This document shows, in pieces, positions 12,061 through 24,051 of a stretch of DNA of 64,000 bases (positions are counted from its first letter, which is position 1; every line of letters starts with the position of its first letter). The notes beneath the pieces are model-generated. The model saw only the letters and a program-made list of their open reading frames with translations. It ran no database searches and was not told the DNA's origin. The translations under genes were made by a program, and so were the position numbers. The stretch is taken from NCBI RefSeq assembly GCF_020080835.1, contig NC_058164.1:10796142-10860141 (forward strand), in the 5' to 3' direction. The DNA comes from Cotesia glomerata (Eukaryota; Arthropoda; Insecta; Hymenoptera; Braconidae).

Positions 12061-13890
12061 AAATGATGGCAATATTTACATTTGAGGTTAACATTCTTGT
12101 GTCTATTATTTGTTTCATAAACTCACTCAGTTAACTATGAAACAAGTCTTTATGATATTGTATTGATTTTATAAATTGCCTGATAAAGTTGAAAAATATT
12201 AATAATATATTGCAAAATTTTGAAAATTAAACATCTGTTTGTTCAAATTGTATAATTTTCGAATGCTGATTAGTTAGTATGTTTGATAGATAACACATAC
12301 ATCTAGAAACTAATGAATATACTGACATAGAGTCATCTACTCAGGTAAGCATCAATAGAAAAAAAGTATTGCAAAAGTGATGTCTATAGTGCAAGACATC
12401 ACATATCCACTTATGTATAATCTCAAATTCATTGAACCTCTACCCAAATAAAAAGAGAACATAGCATGGAATGCCGTATGATACGTATGAATATTTTATC
12501 TCTGTTGGCACTTAATTTTTTTTTTTTTTATTACACTTAAACTCGGTGAAATATACGACTTCCATACAACCCCATGTGACAGTTTAGCATGGATGTATGT
12601 ACAAAATGCACATGGATCGAAATCACTGAAGATATCATACTGTTGACGAATGTAAAAATAGAATAACATGTACTCGACGACATGGTTCTTCACATGGAAT
12701 ACCGTGCACAACTGAATTTCGCATGTGACTATGCAACTTACAAGTTATATCTTTTTACATCTGTTGCAAACTAACGAGTAATACTTTAAACGTCGTTACA
12801 GAAACAAAATCCCAACATTATTTCGTGTACTCGCTTGGATTTATTAAAAAAATTTTAAGTTATAAATATCCGTATGATCGATGGATTCGGAAGAAAATAA
12901 ATAAAAATGTCAATATGTCTTTCCTTAGGGAAATGTTTTTTTGTGCAGCAAGCAAGATCCTAGACGTTCTAACAGCTGACCTCATTTTTCCTTCAGCAAT
13001 CAAAAAAAAAAAAAAAAAAAAAAAAAAGAAAAACGGAAATGCGCATAAATTTTCTTAGAGTTTTCTCGAGTACTGACTATCGAGGATAATCGAGCATTTG
13101 CAACTCTTGCAATGTAATGTCGAATGACTTGAGGGTAAAAATAAATGTCATTTGTTGACCTGATTTTAATTTTTCTACTTAATCATTTTTATATTATACG
13201 TTATCTGTAATATGTTCTCTTTGCTTTCATTCCCAACTGTCTTTTTTACAATTGAAATGATGATTATAGATATTTATACAAGCAAAAAAACATTGAAGAA
13301 AAAACTCATACCTCCTGGCAACTGATGGCCTCGATTTTCAGACTAATCTATAATTTCTTATTCAGACGCAAGACATACTTTTTCCATTGATTTATGGCGT
13401 TATGAAAATACTAAAAAACGTAAATTTGGTATCATTTCCCGGTATTTTATTTTTGAAATTATTTGTCATTTCATTTCATGTTTCATCCTTTTTTTCTACA
13501 TTTTTTTATAGTATGACCTACACTCTCGTCTACATCTTTATTTCATACGCTTCTTTTTTTTTCTACTTCATTTAAACAGTACTTTCTTGAGTCAACTGTC
13601 TTTCTTCATATTCGCTTGATTCTACATTCACAGAATGTCTGCAAAAGTCTCTGATTTTGTGTTGCATACGTGAGCGGTTAGACTTTGCCTAAAGAAAACG
13701 TAAGAAGAAATTGAAAGGGTAAAGTGTAAATTTGAAATTTTTAATGCTTTTAAAATAAAACTTGATCTATTTTTGAATTTATACGTGCTGTTTGTGATAA
13801 TTTATCCATGAGCAAAATTTAAAAATACAGTTTCAAATAATATTTTTATTAACAGTATCCTTAAATATTATTTTTATTATTCGATTTAAA
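12061..13890. other. AT-rich stretch without recognised genes
   Basis: A run of A at 13002-13027 is the only clear feature. Small open frames here lack protein-like composition. Confidence 0.5.
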
Positions 13891-15167
13891 ATTACATAGA
13901 GAAAAAATATTGCTACTGGAGCCATCTTCTAGATAATTACTTGTAGATCGCTACTACAGTAATACTGCATAGCTCTGGTAGCAATACTTTAAATAGCTAG
14001 GAGAGCTATATTACAACGGTCTTCTTACCGCGCCCTCTAACATAACCACATCCACACATTCCAATATCGAAAAATTCAATAATAATATTTGTACATAATG
14101 ATTTTATAATTATTTATAAAAAAAACTTTTTAATGAATTTTATTATAAGCTATAATTCAAATAAAAACATGATTTTATATAAGTTATTACCAATAAGTAT
14201 AATTATTGTATAATTATAATATATTTATTTTTCTATGTATTATTATTATTTAGATTTATTTATTTTTTTTAGTTTTGGATCTAAAATGCTCAATAACTAT
14301 CAGTAATTATAATTTTAAATTGCTCTTATTCTCGCGGGAAATGAATCTTCATGAAAAATATTTCGAGTAAAAATAACAAAAAAGTGTCATATTATTACGG
14401 TAACAAAGAATAATAAGAAAAGCATAAAGTGTAAAAAGACTAGACAATATTATAGTGTCATAGGCTACACAACGAAAGTTGAGGCTAAATGCAGCAAACT
14501 CGATTCCCACTTCCATATTTATAGCCTGCACCGAACCGGAAGATACATCTAGATAAATGCGGCGAAACGTGCCTCGGCGTTTCCGCCTGCAAAAGTTTTG
14601 ACCGCAATGGAGACTTGAGGCATCGAACTCTAGGTCAACATTTTACTTACGAAGATTTACCACTGGCACCCTTCTCTTCCCAATAACATCACTCTATCCT
14701 TTATTCTTCGTTTATCTTCTCGTGTTTGGATAAATACCTCCTAAAATTATTCCAAACGAAATAAAAGTATAAAATTTTATCCACCATTCAAGCTATAAAT
14801 TTATTTTAAAAACTATGAGTAAGAATCAATGAATTACAATGTTTGTTACATTTAATTGAAACATTATTTTTTATTTGATGGTGGAAAAATAACAGAAAGT
14901 AAAATTTAAAAATTGCAAGAAGGTAAATTTATACGTTGCTTTTATTTAGATAAAATTTTTTGTTTCTTTTGATGCCAACACAACCGAAAAATGAGGAGGA
15001 ACTGCTCTTGTAGCTTGCAGTGTAAGCACGATTTCTTTCCAATCATAAAAAAAAATATTTTTTTATAGAAAAAATAAAAGTACGTAGAAATTTATTTAAT
15101 GTAGTAATCGAACAGAAAAAATAAAATAGTCCTGAAAAAAATTTTTATCAATTCTTTTTTGATGTGA

Positions 15168-15417
15168 AACATCTATAGGCGGAGGGTAAACCTGATTGTT
15201 GGCGTGGTGATACAGGCCGTGGCGACGCTTCGCCACGCTATATTATGATGGAATATATATACTATATGTATGTAGTCTATAGGTAATAGCGTGTTAGACA
15301 TGGCGCCGTGATGCCATGCGCAAGTGACTGTGCGCAATCTCTCTCGCCACACTGAGTTCGCATACCTATAGTATATATAGTGTTACTAGAATTTAAATTG
15401 GCGCGCGCCTGACTATA
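15168..15417. other. Hairpin-rich segment
   Basis: Carries a perfect short hairpin GTGGCGACGCTTCGCCAC near 15220, and an inverted pair around TATATACTATATGTATG and CGCATACCTATAGTATATA. GATGTGAAACATCT sits just upstream and a related GATGTTTCACATCTG at 16313. These may be the ends of a small element, but borders are not certain. Confidence 0.35.
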
Positions 15418-15589
15418 GAGTTTGCATATATTTTTATGCTTATGATATATTTGACCAATCACGTTACAAATAGTTTGCTTACATGATATATTTTCATATT
15501 TTTCATCTAAATTATAAGAGTGGATTTACTACGTTACATAAGTGAAAGTAACCTGAGTTTTACGTAAGAAATAATTTTTTTAACGAACA

Positions 15590-16250
15590 AATATGTCTGA
15601 TAGCGATAATTCAGGAAGTGAATTGCTCAAACTTAGATTTTGAATACAATTTGGACCGATTCAGACTGATAGATTTTGAGAAATCTCAAAAAAACTGTGG
15701 AAAAAAATTTTTTTTTAAGTGGTTTTTTTTAATAATTTTTAAACGGCTTTATCGATCAACTCCAAAAACGAATCAGCTCTTAACCTCGGAAAATCACGTT
15801 GATCGCCGCTAATACGGTCAAAATCGGTTGATTCGTTCGAGAGATATCGTGCAGGAAAGAAAACCGAAAAAATGTTTTTTCGGAATTACTCCAAAATTCC
15901 TTGTTCGATCATTTCAAACTTTAAGATTCTTGATGAGGCTTAAAAAACTGCGTTAAATGCCACCAACCGGGTGGAAATCGGTTCATTCATTTAAAAGTTA
16001 TTGCGATTTAAAAATTCAAAAAATAGTGTTTCATCAAACTTATATTAGACTTTTGAACTCGAAGAGCTCAAATGCATGGAAAAGCTATCTCTTTGAGCTC
16101 GGAAAGCTCAAAACAACACATAAATTGTATTTTTGTGCTCGAAGAGCTCATAAACGGCCTAAGTGCAATTTTAAGCGTCCAGGTATGGAATTAGCGGGAA
16201 GTTTCAGGGATGGCCTTCAGGGTCAACCGTTTGCCTAATTTTTTTATCAT
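15590..16250 (+). repeat. Repeat E, copy 1 (partial)
   Basis: Matches the inverted segment at 36620-37230 and the segment at 58060-58250. Shared features are CTTAGATTTTGAATACAATT, GATAGATTTTGAGAAATCTC, several GAGCTC-based palindromes, and a GCGGGAAGTTTCAGG...GGTCAACCG end. It is non-coding. The 93-codon open frame through it is a by-product of the repeat. Confidence 0.7.
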
Positions 16251-16329
16251 GCCATATTTAGTTCCTGTCATAATCTGTACTTTTGTGCCTATTACTTGTA
16301 CAAAATAATTTCGATGTTTCACATCTGCC

Positions 16330-17154
16330 AGGCATCCCGTGATGGCTCACAATTTTTTTTATCTTTATATGAATCAGTAGCGCAATTCATAACTCAATAT
16401 CAACTGATAAAACTGTTTGAGGAACGTAATCATCGGCTAGCTTTAAAAAACATACATTTTTTTTCATTAATTTAAAAAAAATAAATATAAATACATAGAT
16501 TTGATGTATGTTAACAAATACGACTACTAGTTGCAGTTTAAATAATAAATAAAAATCTACAGCAGAGGGAACGTTTTAGTTTTCACATGATAGAATTTAA
16601 AAAGAGTATGTAAAAAAATTTACTCGTAGCACTTTAAATATAAATATTGCCTGATTGATTGTATCGGACTGTTGAAAAAATGTGCTATTCTTTTGTCTCT
16701 GATATTTATTTTTTACTTTCATAGATGTTTATGTAATTCGACATTTATGCATCTGGCTATGAATTTTTCATAAAAATTTACTTCAAAGAATATGGAAGCG
16801 AAAAACAATTCACCTGATAAAAATTGAAAAAAGATTGTCTTACTGAAAAAAAAATTTAGAAAAAGTGTTGGATATTTCTGGACAAACTTTTTTTAACGCT
16901 CTATAGCTAAAAACCTTTACCGTATAAAAGTGATTTCTGTTAGATTTAAGGTTAATTATTCAAAAACATTGGAGTTGCTAGGTGCTCAATCTACTTAACT
17001 TAGTTTTTTTTATTTTTAAATAAATTTGAATTGGTTAAAAAAAAAATTGCTTAGAAAAATTTTTTTAAAGTTTGAAGCGTTTTTTTCAATAGTGTTATGT
17101 TTGTAAATTATTTACTACTTTTCACAAAATTTTTAATTTTCTGCTACAATTCTA
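16330..17154. other. AT-rich interior of element A, no feature seen
   Basis: Sequence between repeat E copy 1 and the right arm of element A. No coding region or repeat border was recognised. Confidence 0.4.
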
Positions 17155-17760
17155 CTTATTGGTGATAATTTTTTATAAAATCATGTTTTTATTTGAATTA
17201 TAGTTTATAATAATTTATAAGAAAGTTTTTTTTATAAATATTTATGAAATCATTATGTACAAATATTATTATTGAATTATCCGATATTGGTATGTGTGTA
17301 TGTGGTTATGTTAGAGGGCTCGGTAAGAAGACCGTTGTAGTATAGCTCTCCTAGCCATTTAAACTATTGCTACCAAACAGCACGGAAAAAAAATCCTATG
17401 AAAAATTACAATAGTAACATCGTAATCCAGGACTAGACTTTCAGTATCTCGATTTTTACGATGCTGCCGTCTACAGAATACAATTTGAATTATTGAAAAT
17501 TACGATGTTATTTAGTAAATTTTTTTTCGGTAAGAGCAAATGAATAAGGACGCATACTATATGTTTTAATAAAAGAGAGACAGAGTCCAGTAGTTTGCGA
17601 CGCCACCACCAAAAGATGACCAACTACTGTATCGAGGGTCTTATTCTGTGACTAAACATAAACTTTAGATATTCCCTCCGATAGCGTTAGGGGATAAACC
17701 TTGGACTGTGAAACAGGAGACAAACATAACCTCAAGGAGCCGCTACAACTGCCTACGGGC

Positions 17761-19071
17761 ATGGACTTTAACACTTTTATTATACAAAGTACTAAAAGAA
17801 AGCGCAATGAAAATGAAAAATTAACTACAGAAATTAAACCCAAAATGAACAAAACACAAAAAGTTCAAACCATACCTCTCTTTAATAGGTTTGAGGCGCT
17901 CAGTGATAATGACATGGAATTTGAAGAGGAAACTGAGGAAACAACTAATAATACTCTTACACAACCATCAAAAAGTACAAAAGTCCAAAACACACCAAAA
18001 AAAGATAAAAAAACCTCCACCAATTGTTATTCATGGTAAAATTAATAGTCACACAAAAATAACAGATCTGTTAAAGGGTATAATCAAAGAAAAGTTTTAC
18101 ATCAAATATCATCAACATCATACAGAGATTTTTATAGCAACACCAGATGAGTTTAGTAAACTAACCACCTCAAAAGTACACAGGTAAAATTTCATACTTA
18201 CTCTCTTAAAAATGAAAAAAAGAAAACTTTAGTCATTAAAGGTCTATATGAAGAAACCAATCCAGGAGACATTCAAGCTGAATTGATGGAGATTGGCATT
18301 GAAGCTAAACAGGTTAGTTTGATGAAAGGCACTAATTATTCTATATTCATGGTTGCAGTGACGGTAGATACTCTACTCAAACATGTCAAGCAAAAAGCCC
18401 GATTGTTATGCAATACCAAAGTAACATGGGAAAACTATGAAACTAAAAGAAGAGCCTCACAGTGTCAAAGGTGTCAAGAGTGGGGTTATGCAACAATTGA
18501 CTGCTTTGCTGAGCCAGCATGCTTAAAGTGTGGAGAGGCACACTTAACCAAAGATTGTGTGAAATCAAAGGACACTCCAGCCAAATGCGTTAATTATGCA
18601 GGTGATCATCCAGAAAATGCAACAATCTGCAAGTCATATCACAACAGATTGGAACAAATAGCAGCAAGATCAACCAATACAAACCAAAAGATAGCGAAGT
18701 CAAGAATCGAAGGAAACAGAGAAGTACCAAGACTAGACAATCAACACTTTCCATTAATTCGTAATCGTAATCCAGAACCAAGGGCTAACTTTTGGACCAA
18801 TCGCACTGCCCAGCAAGATAACTTAAGCAATAAAGTTAACCAACAAGCCCAAAGAACTACTTATAATAACACCAATAATAATCATGCAAATAACGAAATG
18901 TCTGATCTACTAGAATTAACTGAAGTTATTAAAAACATTAATGAACTCTGCAATATTAAAAAAATGCTAGAATTAGCAAAAGAACTCAAGAAAAATTTAA
19001 CTAGCTGTGCATCGGAGACAGAAAAGTTCAAGGCATTTTTAGATTTCACAGCTAAGTTAGAATTACCATGA
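17761..19071 (+). pseudogene. LINE ORF1 (gag-like, CCHC knuckles), frameshifted
   Basis: ORF1 of a Jockey-type LINE encodes an RNA-binding protein that coats the element RNA. Translation starts plausibly at the ATG at 17761. Reading frame is lost near 18000-18040 and again near 18180-18195. The last part (from 18283) is open for 262 codons to a TGA that overlaps the ORF2 ATG. Zinc-knuckle motifs lie at 18463-18628. The second is intact (Cx2Cx3Hx4C). The first has Y in place of H, and the third has Y in place of its second C. The C-terminal part is rich in N, Q and charged residues, with a predicted helical stretch. Two damaged knuckles and two frameshifts indicate a decayed copy. Confidence 0.8.
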
Positions 19072-21413
19072 CTAATATAAAAATATGCAGCTGGAACGCA
19101 AACGGTTTAAAAAACAAGTTAGGAGAAGTTATAGAATTTATTAGTAGAAATAAGATTGATATATTTTTGATAAACGAAACTAGGTTATGTGAGAAAGATA
19201 AGCTTAAAGTAAGAAACTATAATTGTATACGTAAGGACAAAAACTATACAGCAGGCGGGGTAGCAATATTAGTTAAAAAAGACTTAGCTTACCAAAAATG
19301 CGTAGTAACTAGTACTATTGAATGTATAACTATTAAACTAGCAAGTAATATTTTTATAATAGCAGCCTACAATAGTCCTACCAATAATTTTACAACTCAA
19401 GACTTAAATTCTATCCTTGGTATTGGTGATAAAGTACTCCTAATTGGAGACCTTAATGCCAGACACATCACTTGGAACAATCATGTCAATAATAGAAGAG
19501 GGCTGACACTTTTTGACTACACTCTCACAAATAACTGCAGCATAATTTTTCCAGATGAACCAACTCAATATCCTACAAACAATTCCACGCCTAACACAAT
19601 AGATATTGCTGTGAATAAAAATGTCAGTAATGTTTCAGACTTACAAGTCTTACATGAGCTTAATTCAGATCATACACCTGTAGTATTGAAATTAGGATCT
19701 CAGAAACGAAATAGTGCCAAGAAAACAGCCTACGACTACACCAAAGCTGATTGGGATATGTTCAGAAAACATCTTGATAAAAAAATCACTCTAACATCAA
19801 CAATAAAAACAAAAGATGAACTAGACCAAGAAGTACTCAAATTTACCAATGATATAAGATGTAGCATGGACGAAAATATCAAAAAAACCACCTTCAAAGA
19901 GTTGCGAGATAAGCTTCCAGATACTATACTACAGATGATCAAGCAAAGAAACCATCTTCAAAAAATTTGGCAACGCTCAAGGCAAAAAAAGGACAAAGAA
20001 GAAGTAACAAGACTTACACATCAATAATTAACTATAGAAACAACGAATGGTCGACCAAACTAGAAAAGCTGAATCCTCGAGACAACTCGCTATGAAGAAT
20101 GACCAAGATTTTGAAAATGGAAGACAACACTATTTCGACACTGGTCAAAAATGGAGTCCAGGCCTTCACTGACTGTGATAAAGCTAACTTGTTGGCTGAT
20201 CAACTTGAACAAGTCCATAATATAGACCTAGAAAATAATACAGATAATCAAAAAAACATAGTCAAGCAAGTCAAGGAATATCTAGATGAACAGGAAAATG
20301 AAAACTGGTATCAATTCATAACGTCCCCCAGAGAACTTTCAACTATCATCAAGCAACTACCATCTAAGAAAGCACCAGGACTAGATGTTATTCAAAACAT
20401 AGTTCTTAAAAATCTTCCCCGTAAGGCACTTGTTCAGCTTAACTACATAATCAATAACTCAATTAAACTATCCTATTTTCCACAACACTGGAAAATTGGC
20501 CAAGTAGCTCCAATCAAAAAGCCTGGAAAAATTAGCACGGATCCAAGTAGTTATCGACCTATCAGTCTCCTCCCGACGATGAGCAAGGTCTGTAAAAAAG
20601 TTATTCTAAAAAGACTGACACAACATGAAGAAAAGAACAACATTATAGTAGATCATCAGTTTGGATTCAGGAGTAAACATAATACAGTTCAGCAAGTAAC
20701 AAGAATCGTCAATGACATTTCAATATACCTGCAATATACTGCAATAACAGCAGCAAAACAACTACAAATACATATAAACATACTAGAAAAATACTATACA
20801 GATTGGAAAATATCACTCAATGCATCCAAAACTGAATTGATAGTTTTTGCTAAAAAAAGCAAGAACAACAATATTCCAACCAATAAGGGTTTACAACCAT
20901 AGTATAAAACCAACTAACTCCACCAAGTACCTTGGAGTTCATCTGGATCCAAGACTTATATTCAACACACACATCAAACAAGTCATTAGGAAAGCCTTCA
21001 TAGTACAGAAAAAACTATATCCCATGATGGTTAAGGGATCAACACTAACAGTTAAAAACAAAAAACTACTATACACGATGATACTGAGGCCCATACTAAC
21101 ATATGCATCTCCAGTCTGGTGTGTTGCATCCCTAACCAATTTACTCTTGCTACAAAGATATCAAAATAAGTACCTGAGACTTATCTTATCAGAAGGTAGA
21201 TATACTAAGATATCAAAACTCCATGAAGATGCTGAAATACCACTCATCAAAGACTACATCTACAGGTTGGCAAATAACTTCTACGAACAACAACTAAGCA
21301 ACAACAAACTAACAAGAAATATTACAAATATCAGAAAACACAACATACCAACTACATACAAACATAATTTACCTTATCAAAAATTAAGAATCTTTAAAAA
21401 ACCAATATTATAA
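19068..21413 (+). pseudogene. LINE ORF2 (endonuclease + reverse transcriptase), broken
   Basis: The first 320 codons (19068-20027) hold an APE-type endonuclease with its key residues visible: SWNANG (N10), INETRL (E37), GDLNARH (D128, N130), TIDIA (D179) and SDHTPV (D201, H202). This domain nicks target DNA. Reading frame is lost near 20028, and a TGA at 20093-20095 stands where the family would have W. RT sequence resumes at 20099 with KKAPGLD, YRPISLLP and QFGFRSKH. Near 20735 the frame jumps from the ISIYL region straight to YTAI. Motif A and the YADD box, which hold the catalytic aspartates, are therefore deleted. Another frameshift near 20870 precedes the thumb and C-terminal part (YLGVHLD, LRPILTYASPVW). 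Reverse transcriptase activity is impossible from this copy. Confidence 0.85.
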
Positions 21414-21610
21414 AAATAAAATAAATAACAAAAATAAATAAACAGACTGAGGTCTGGTGTAAATATCAAACGCAGGTTTTTGCACATTTTCCTGCAAGTA
21501 AGTCAATTACCACTGCTAACTGCTATTGTACTGCAACCATATTTTAAACATTATTAGAAAATAAGTAAAACCTAGAATAATACACATTGTTAGATTAAGC
21601 TTAAGTTTAA

Positions 21611-22337
21611 GGGGTTATACGCAGTTGCAAAGCTAAAAAAAAAACATTTTTTTATGAATTTTTTCTAGACACAGTTTTTAATTATCAATTACAAGTGATG
21701 ATTATTTAAATAGAGCCTACTTTCAAGAATACAATAGCGCGTCAATCATGTAAAAATATAAATGTGCACCGCTCCTGTAGAAGATGTTCTGAACGACCTC
21801 TAAAAAAAAGGCGCTTGGCAGTGATCTCCATTTCGGTGGTTTGGATTATCTGAAATCAAAAAATATGGTGAATTCTTTTACAGGATAGATTAATGCAGGT
21901 ATCGGACGAAGGAATAAGATTCAAAAAAATTATTACTATTTTTTTTTTAACAATTTGGAAAATTGTTTTTCAACAAAAACGAAAAATTTTTTACAAATAG
22001 ACGCCATTTTGTCAAAAATCACAATTTTTCTTATTCCTTCGTCCAATACCTGCATTAATCTATCCTGTAAAAGAATTCACCATATTTTTTGATTTCAGAT
22101 AATCCAAACCACCGAAATGGAGATCACCGCCAAGCGCCTTTTTTTTAGAGGTCGTTCAGAACATCTTCTACAGGAACGGTGCACATTTATATTTTTACAT
22201 GATTAACGCGCTATTGTATTCTTGAAAGTAGGCTCTATTTAAATAACGATCACTTGTAATTGATAATTAAAAACTGTGTCTAGAAAAAATTCATAAAAAA
22301 ATGTTGTTTTTTTAGCTTTGCAACTGCGTATAACCCC
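21611..22337. mobile_element. TTAA-flanked foldback element, 727 bp
   Basis: Both halves are near-perfect inverted repeats of about 330 bp, ending GGGGTTATACGCAGTTGC and its complement. A central stretch of roughly 60-110 bp is unpaired. TTAA lies on each side (21607-21610 and 22338-22341). The insertion splits the LINE 3' UTR. TTAA duplication is the piggyBac signature, but the GGGG terminus is not the usual CCC, so the superfamily is uncertain. Non-coding. Confidence 0.85.
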
Positions 22338-22667
22338 TTAAGCAGGAGCTACATAGAAATAAGTTAAAACGTAAGTGCAACATTGTAAATATTGTATATT
22401 TATTATTATATTTAATAAAATACTTATGTATATATATATATATATATTGGACTTGTGGCGGAGAGGACACCGGGTTCGATTCCTGGGTGATACAGAATTA
22501 TTTTTTCGGTGACCTAAACTTCTTTTTAATGTAAGTGATAGAAATTTACGATGTTGCATCGTATAAATTACGATGTTTGAGTTCTGGTCCGGCACTGCAA
22601 TGTCCTATACTAAAAATTACGATGTTTTCATCGTAATTTTTCGTACAATTTTCTTTCCGTGTATGCA

Positions 22668-23154
22668 CACTGAGAGAAAAGTGCATAGTTAACTGAATCA
22701 TAACATCACAATTATGAAAATATAGTTTTCTGAATTTTTTTTTTTGTAGTTACTCAAACTATGCATTAGTTTAAGTAACTATTGATAAATAGTTATATCG
22801 ACTATATTTTAATAAATATGTTTTTGTTATCGTGTTAAATAAAAAGTTATTAGGTGACTGAAAGGTTTTTACGGACAACGTCTCAGATAACTAAACTGGA
22901 AGAGCCCTTATTTCGTAACCAAAAGATCCGGGTTCGATTCCCGGTCCGAGCTATCCGAATTATTTTTTCTGTTTTCTGAGTTAAAGTTAATCAAGATGGC
23001 TATTAAGCTGATATTTAACTGAAAATAGTTTAATTAACTATCTATTGGAGTTCAATATAATAAATAATGTTAGGTACAAGAACTGCAATTAAATAGTGGT
23101 GATGCTATTTAACTAGATTTTCCTAGTTCAGTTGACCATATTTTTCTCTCAGTG
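22668..23154. mobile_element. MITE with CACTGAGAGAAAA ends
   Basis: 487 bp with short TIRs (CACTGAGAGAAAA and TTTTTCTCTCAGTG). Interior AGTTAACTGAATCATAA and TAACTAGA...GTTCAGTTGACC motifs are also loosely inverted. A tRNA-like segment lies inside. CA occurs on both sides. Confidence 0.65.
22881..22952 (+). repeat. tRNA-like segment, relative of 6085-6156
   Basis: 72 nt with the same arrangement as the copy at 6085-6156: acceptor-like TCTCAGA, D-arm-like ACTAAACTGGAAGAGC, CGTAACCAAA and GGGTTCGATTCCC. It is followed by CCGAATTATTTTTTCTGTT. The first base of the TAGC box is altered and the anticodon stem is weak. It is tRNA-derived and not a functional gene. Confidence 0.55.
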
Positions 23155-23231
23155 CAGCATTGTTGTAGTAGCGATCTACAAGTAACTATCTAGTAGATGG
23201 CTTCAGTATCATTATTTTTTCTCTCCGTGTA

Positions 23232-23890
23232 GGTTTCAAACGCAAATATTTATTACAAAGCTGAACCATGAAATGATGGAATGACAAACGAAGTATTGCA
23301 ACATCAACCACAATTTCGAAGAGCTAAACAACACAAAATAAAATCAATAGTTTTTGTAACTTATAACTTAAAATGTAACACGTGTTACTACTGTCAATGT
23401 GCAATACATTGGAGTATTGAATAAAGAAAGTTTATAAGACACTCGATTGTTGGATATAGAATTTCATGTATTTTCTATACACATCCGTAGTTTATTTGAG
23501 TTCATTGATTTCCTGCTGCGAGTTCTAGTTTTTAACCTATTATATCTGAAAAATGTTTTGTGAGGTTCAATTTTAGATATTAATTTAAAATAGTAAACTT
23601 TACTGTTATACCGACGAGTTACTGATAATTTTGATCCTCAGCTATACATCAGATCTGTTCTATATTTGACGATTTTAATGATTATCCCGCCAAGAAACTT
23701 GCTAATTTATTTAATTGGCTACATCAAGATGAAACTCTTGTTGTGTTACATTATTTTTGGAAACTGTTACATTAAGAAAGAAAACTATTTTTATAGATGT
23801 AAAGCAATACATTAAATAAACTGCAAACCCCGAAAAAATATCATTTATTATCCGAGTTAACTTAACTTTATACTGCTAATTTAGAATCAA
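23232..23890. other. Spacer without recognised features
   Basis: Ordinary AT-rich sequence. No coding region or repeat border seen. Confidence 0.4.
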
Positions 23891-23897
23891 CTTCCCA

Positions 23898-24019
23898 CAC
23901 TGAAAAAATATATATACGCATATATGCTGACAAAAATACATATCCGTCGCACACATAAAATATATACGCCGCATACTTTTTTTTTGCCCCCGTATATGCG
24001 GCATATATTTTTTTTCAGT
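23898..24019. mobile_element. Small MITE with CACTGAAAAAATATATATAC ends
   Basis: About 120 bp palindromic element whose interior alternates CATATATGC and GCCGCATA motifs. It resembles the interior of the 442 bp elements at 34826 and 53251. Confidence 0.5.
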
Positions 24020-24051
24020 ACGGGTTGTTTATTCAAAATTTATACTACATA

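Larger units (their letters stand above)
17575..22447 (+). mobile_element. Jockey-like LINE, defective
   Basis: Two-ORF non-LTR retrotransposon: a gag-like ORF1 with zinc knuckles, an ORF2 with an apurinic-type endonuclease and a reverse transcriptase, then an AT-rich 3' UTR ending in AATAAAA and a (TA)n run at about 22427-22447. ORF1 and ORF2 overlap by ATGA, as in other LINEs. The 3' UTR is interrupted by a TTAA-flanked foldback. The 5' border near 17575 is approximate and no target duplication was resolved. Several frameshifts, stops and one internal deletion make it inactive. Confidence 0.85.
17385..22663. mobile_element. Second-layer TIR element carrying a LINE
   Basis: The left end CACGGAAAAAAAATCC and a nearby AAAATTACGATG motif are matched by ACATCGTAATTTTTCG...TTTCCGTG on the right. 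ACGATG motifs are repeated near both ends. It lies inside element A, at the point where that element's right arm breaks off after 17380. Its original interior is almost entirely replaced by the LINE. Confidence 0.6.
13895..23229. mobile_element. TA-flanked TIR element A, copy 1, with nested insertions
   Basis: The left part (13895-14200) and right part (17155-17384 plus 23155-23229) are inverted copies. Shared blocks include AGCTCTCCTAGC and CATAACCACAT. The outer end ATATTGCTACTG... lies after TA, and the other outer end (TTTTCTCTCCGTG) lies before TA. A second copy of the family is at 45354-46544. The right arm is broken by the 17385-22663 element and by the 22668-23154 MITE. No transposase of its own is visible. 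Confidence 0.7.

Noticed and set aside
15957..16238. 93-codon open frame as a gene
   Set aside because: It lies in repeat E. An inverted counterpart (36633-36917) exists with different residues and no domain.
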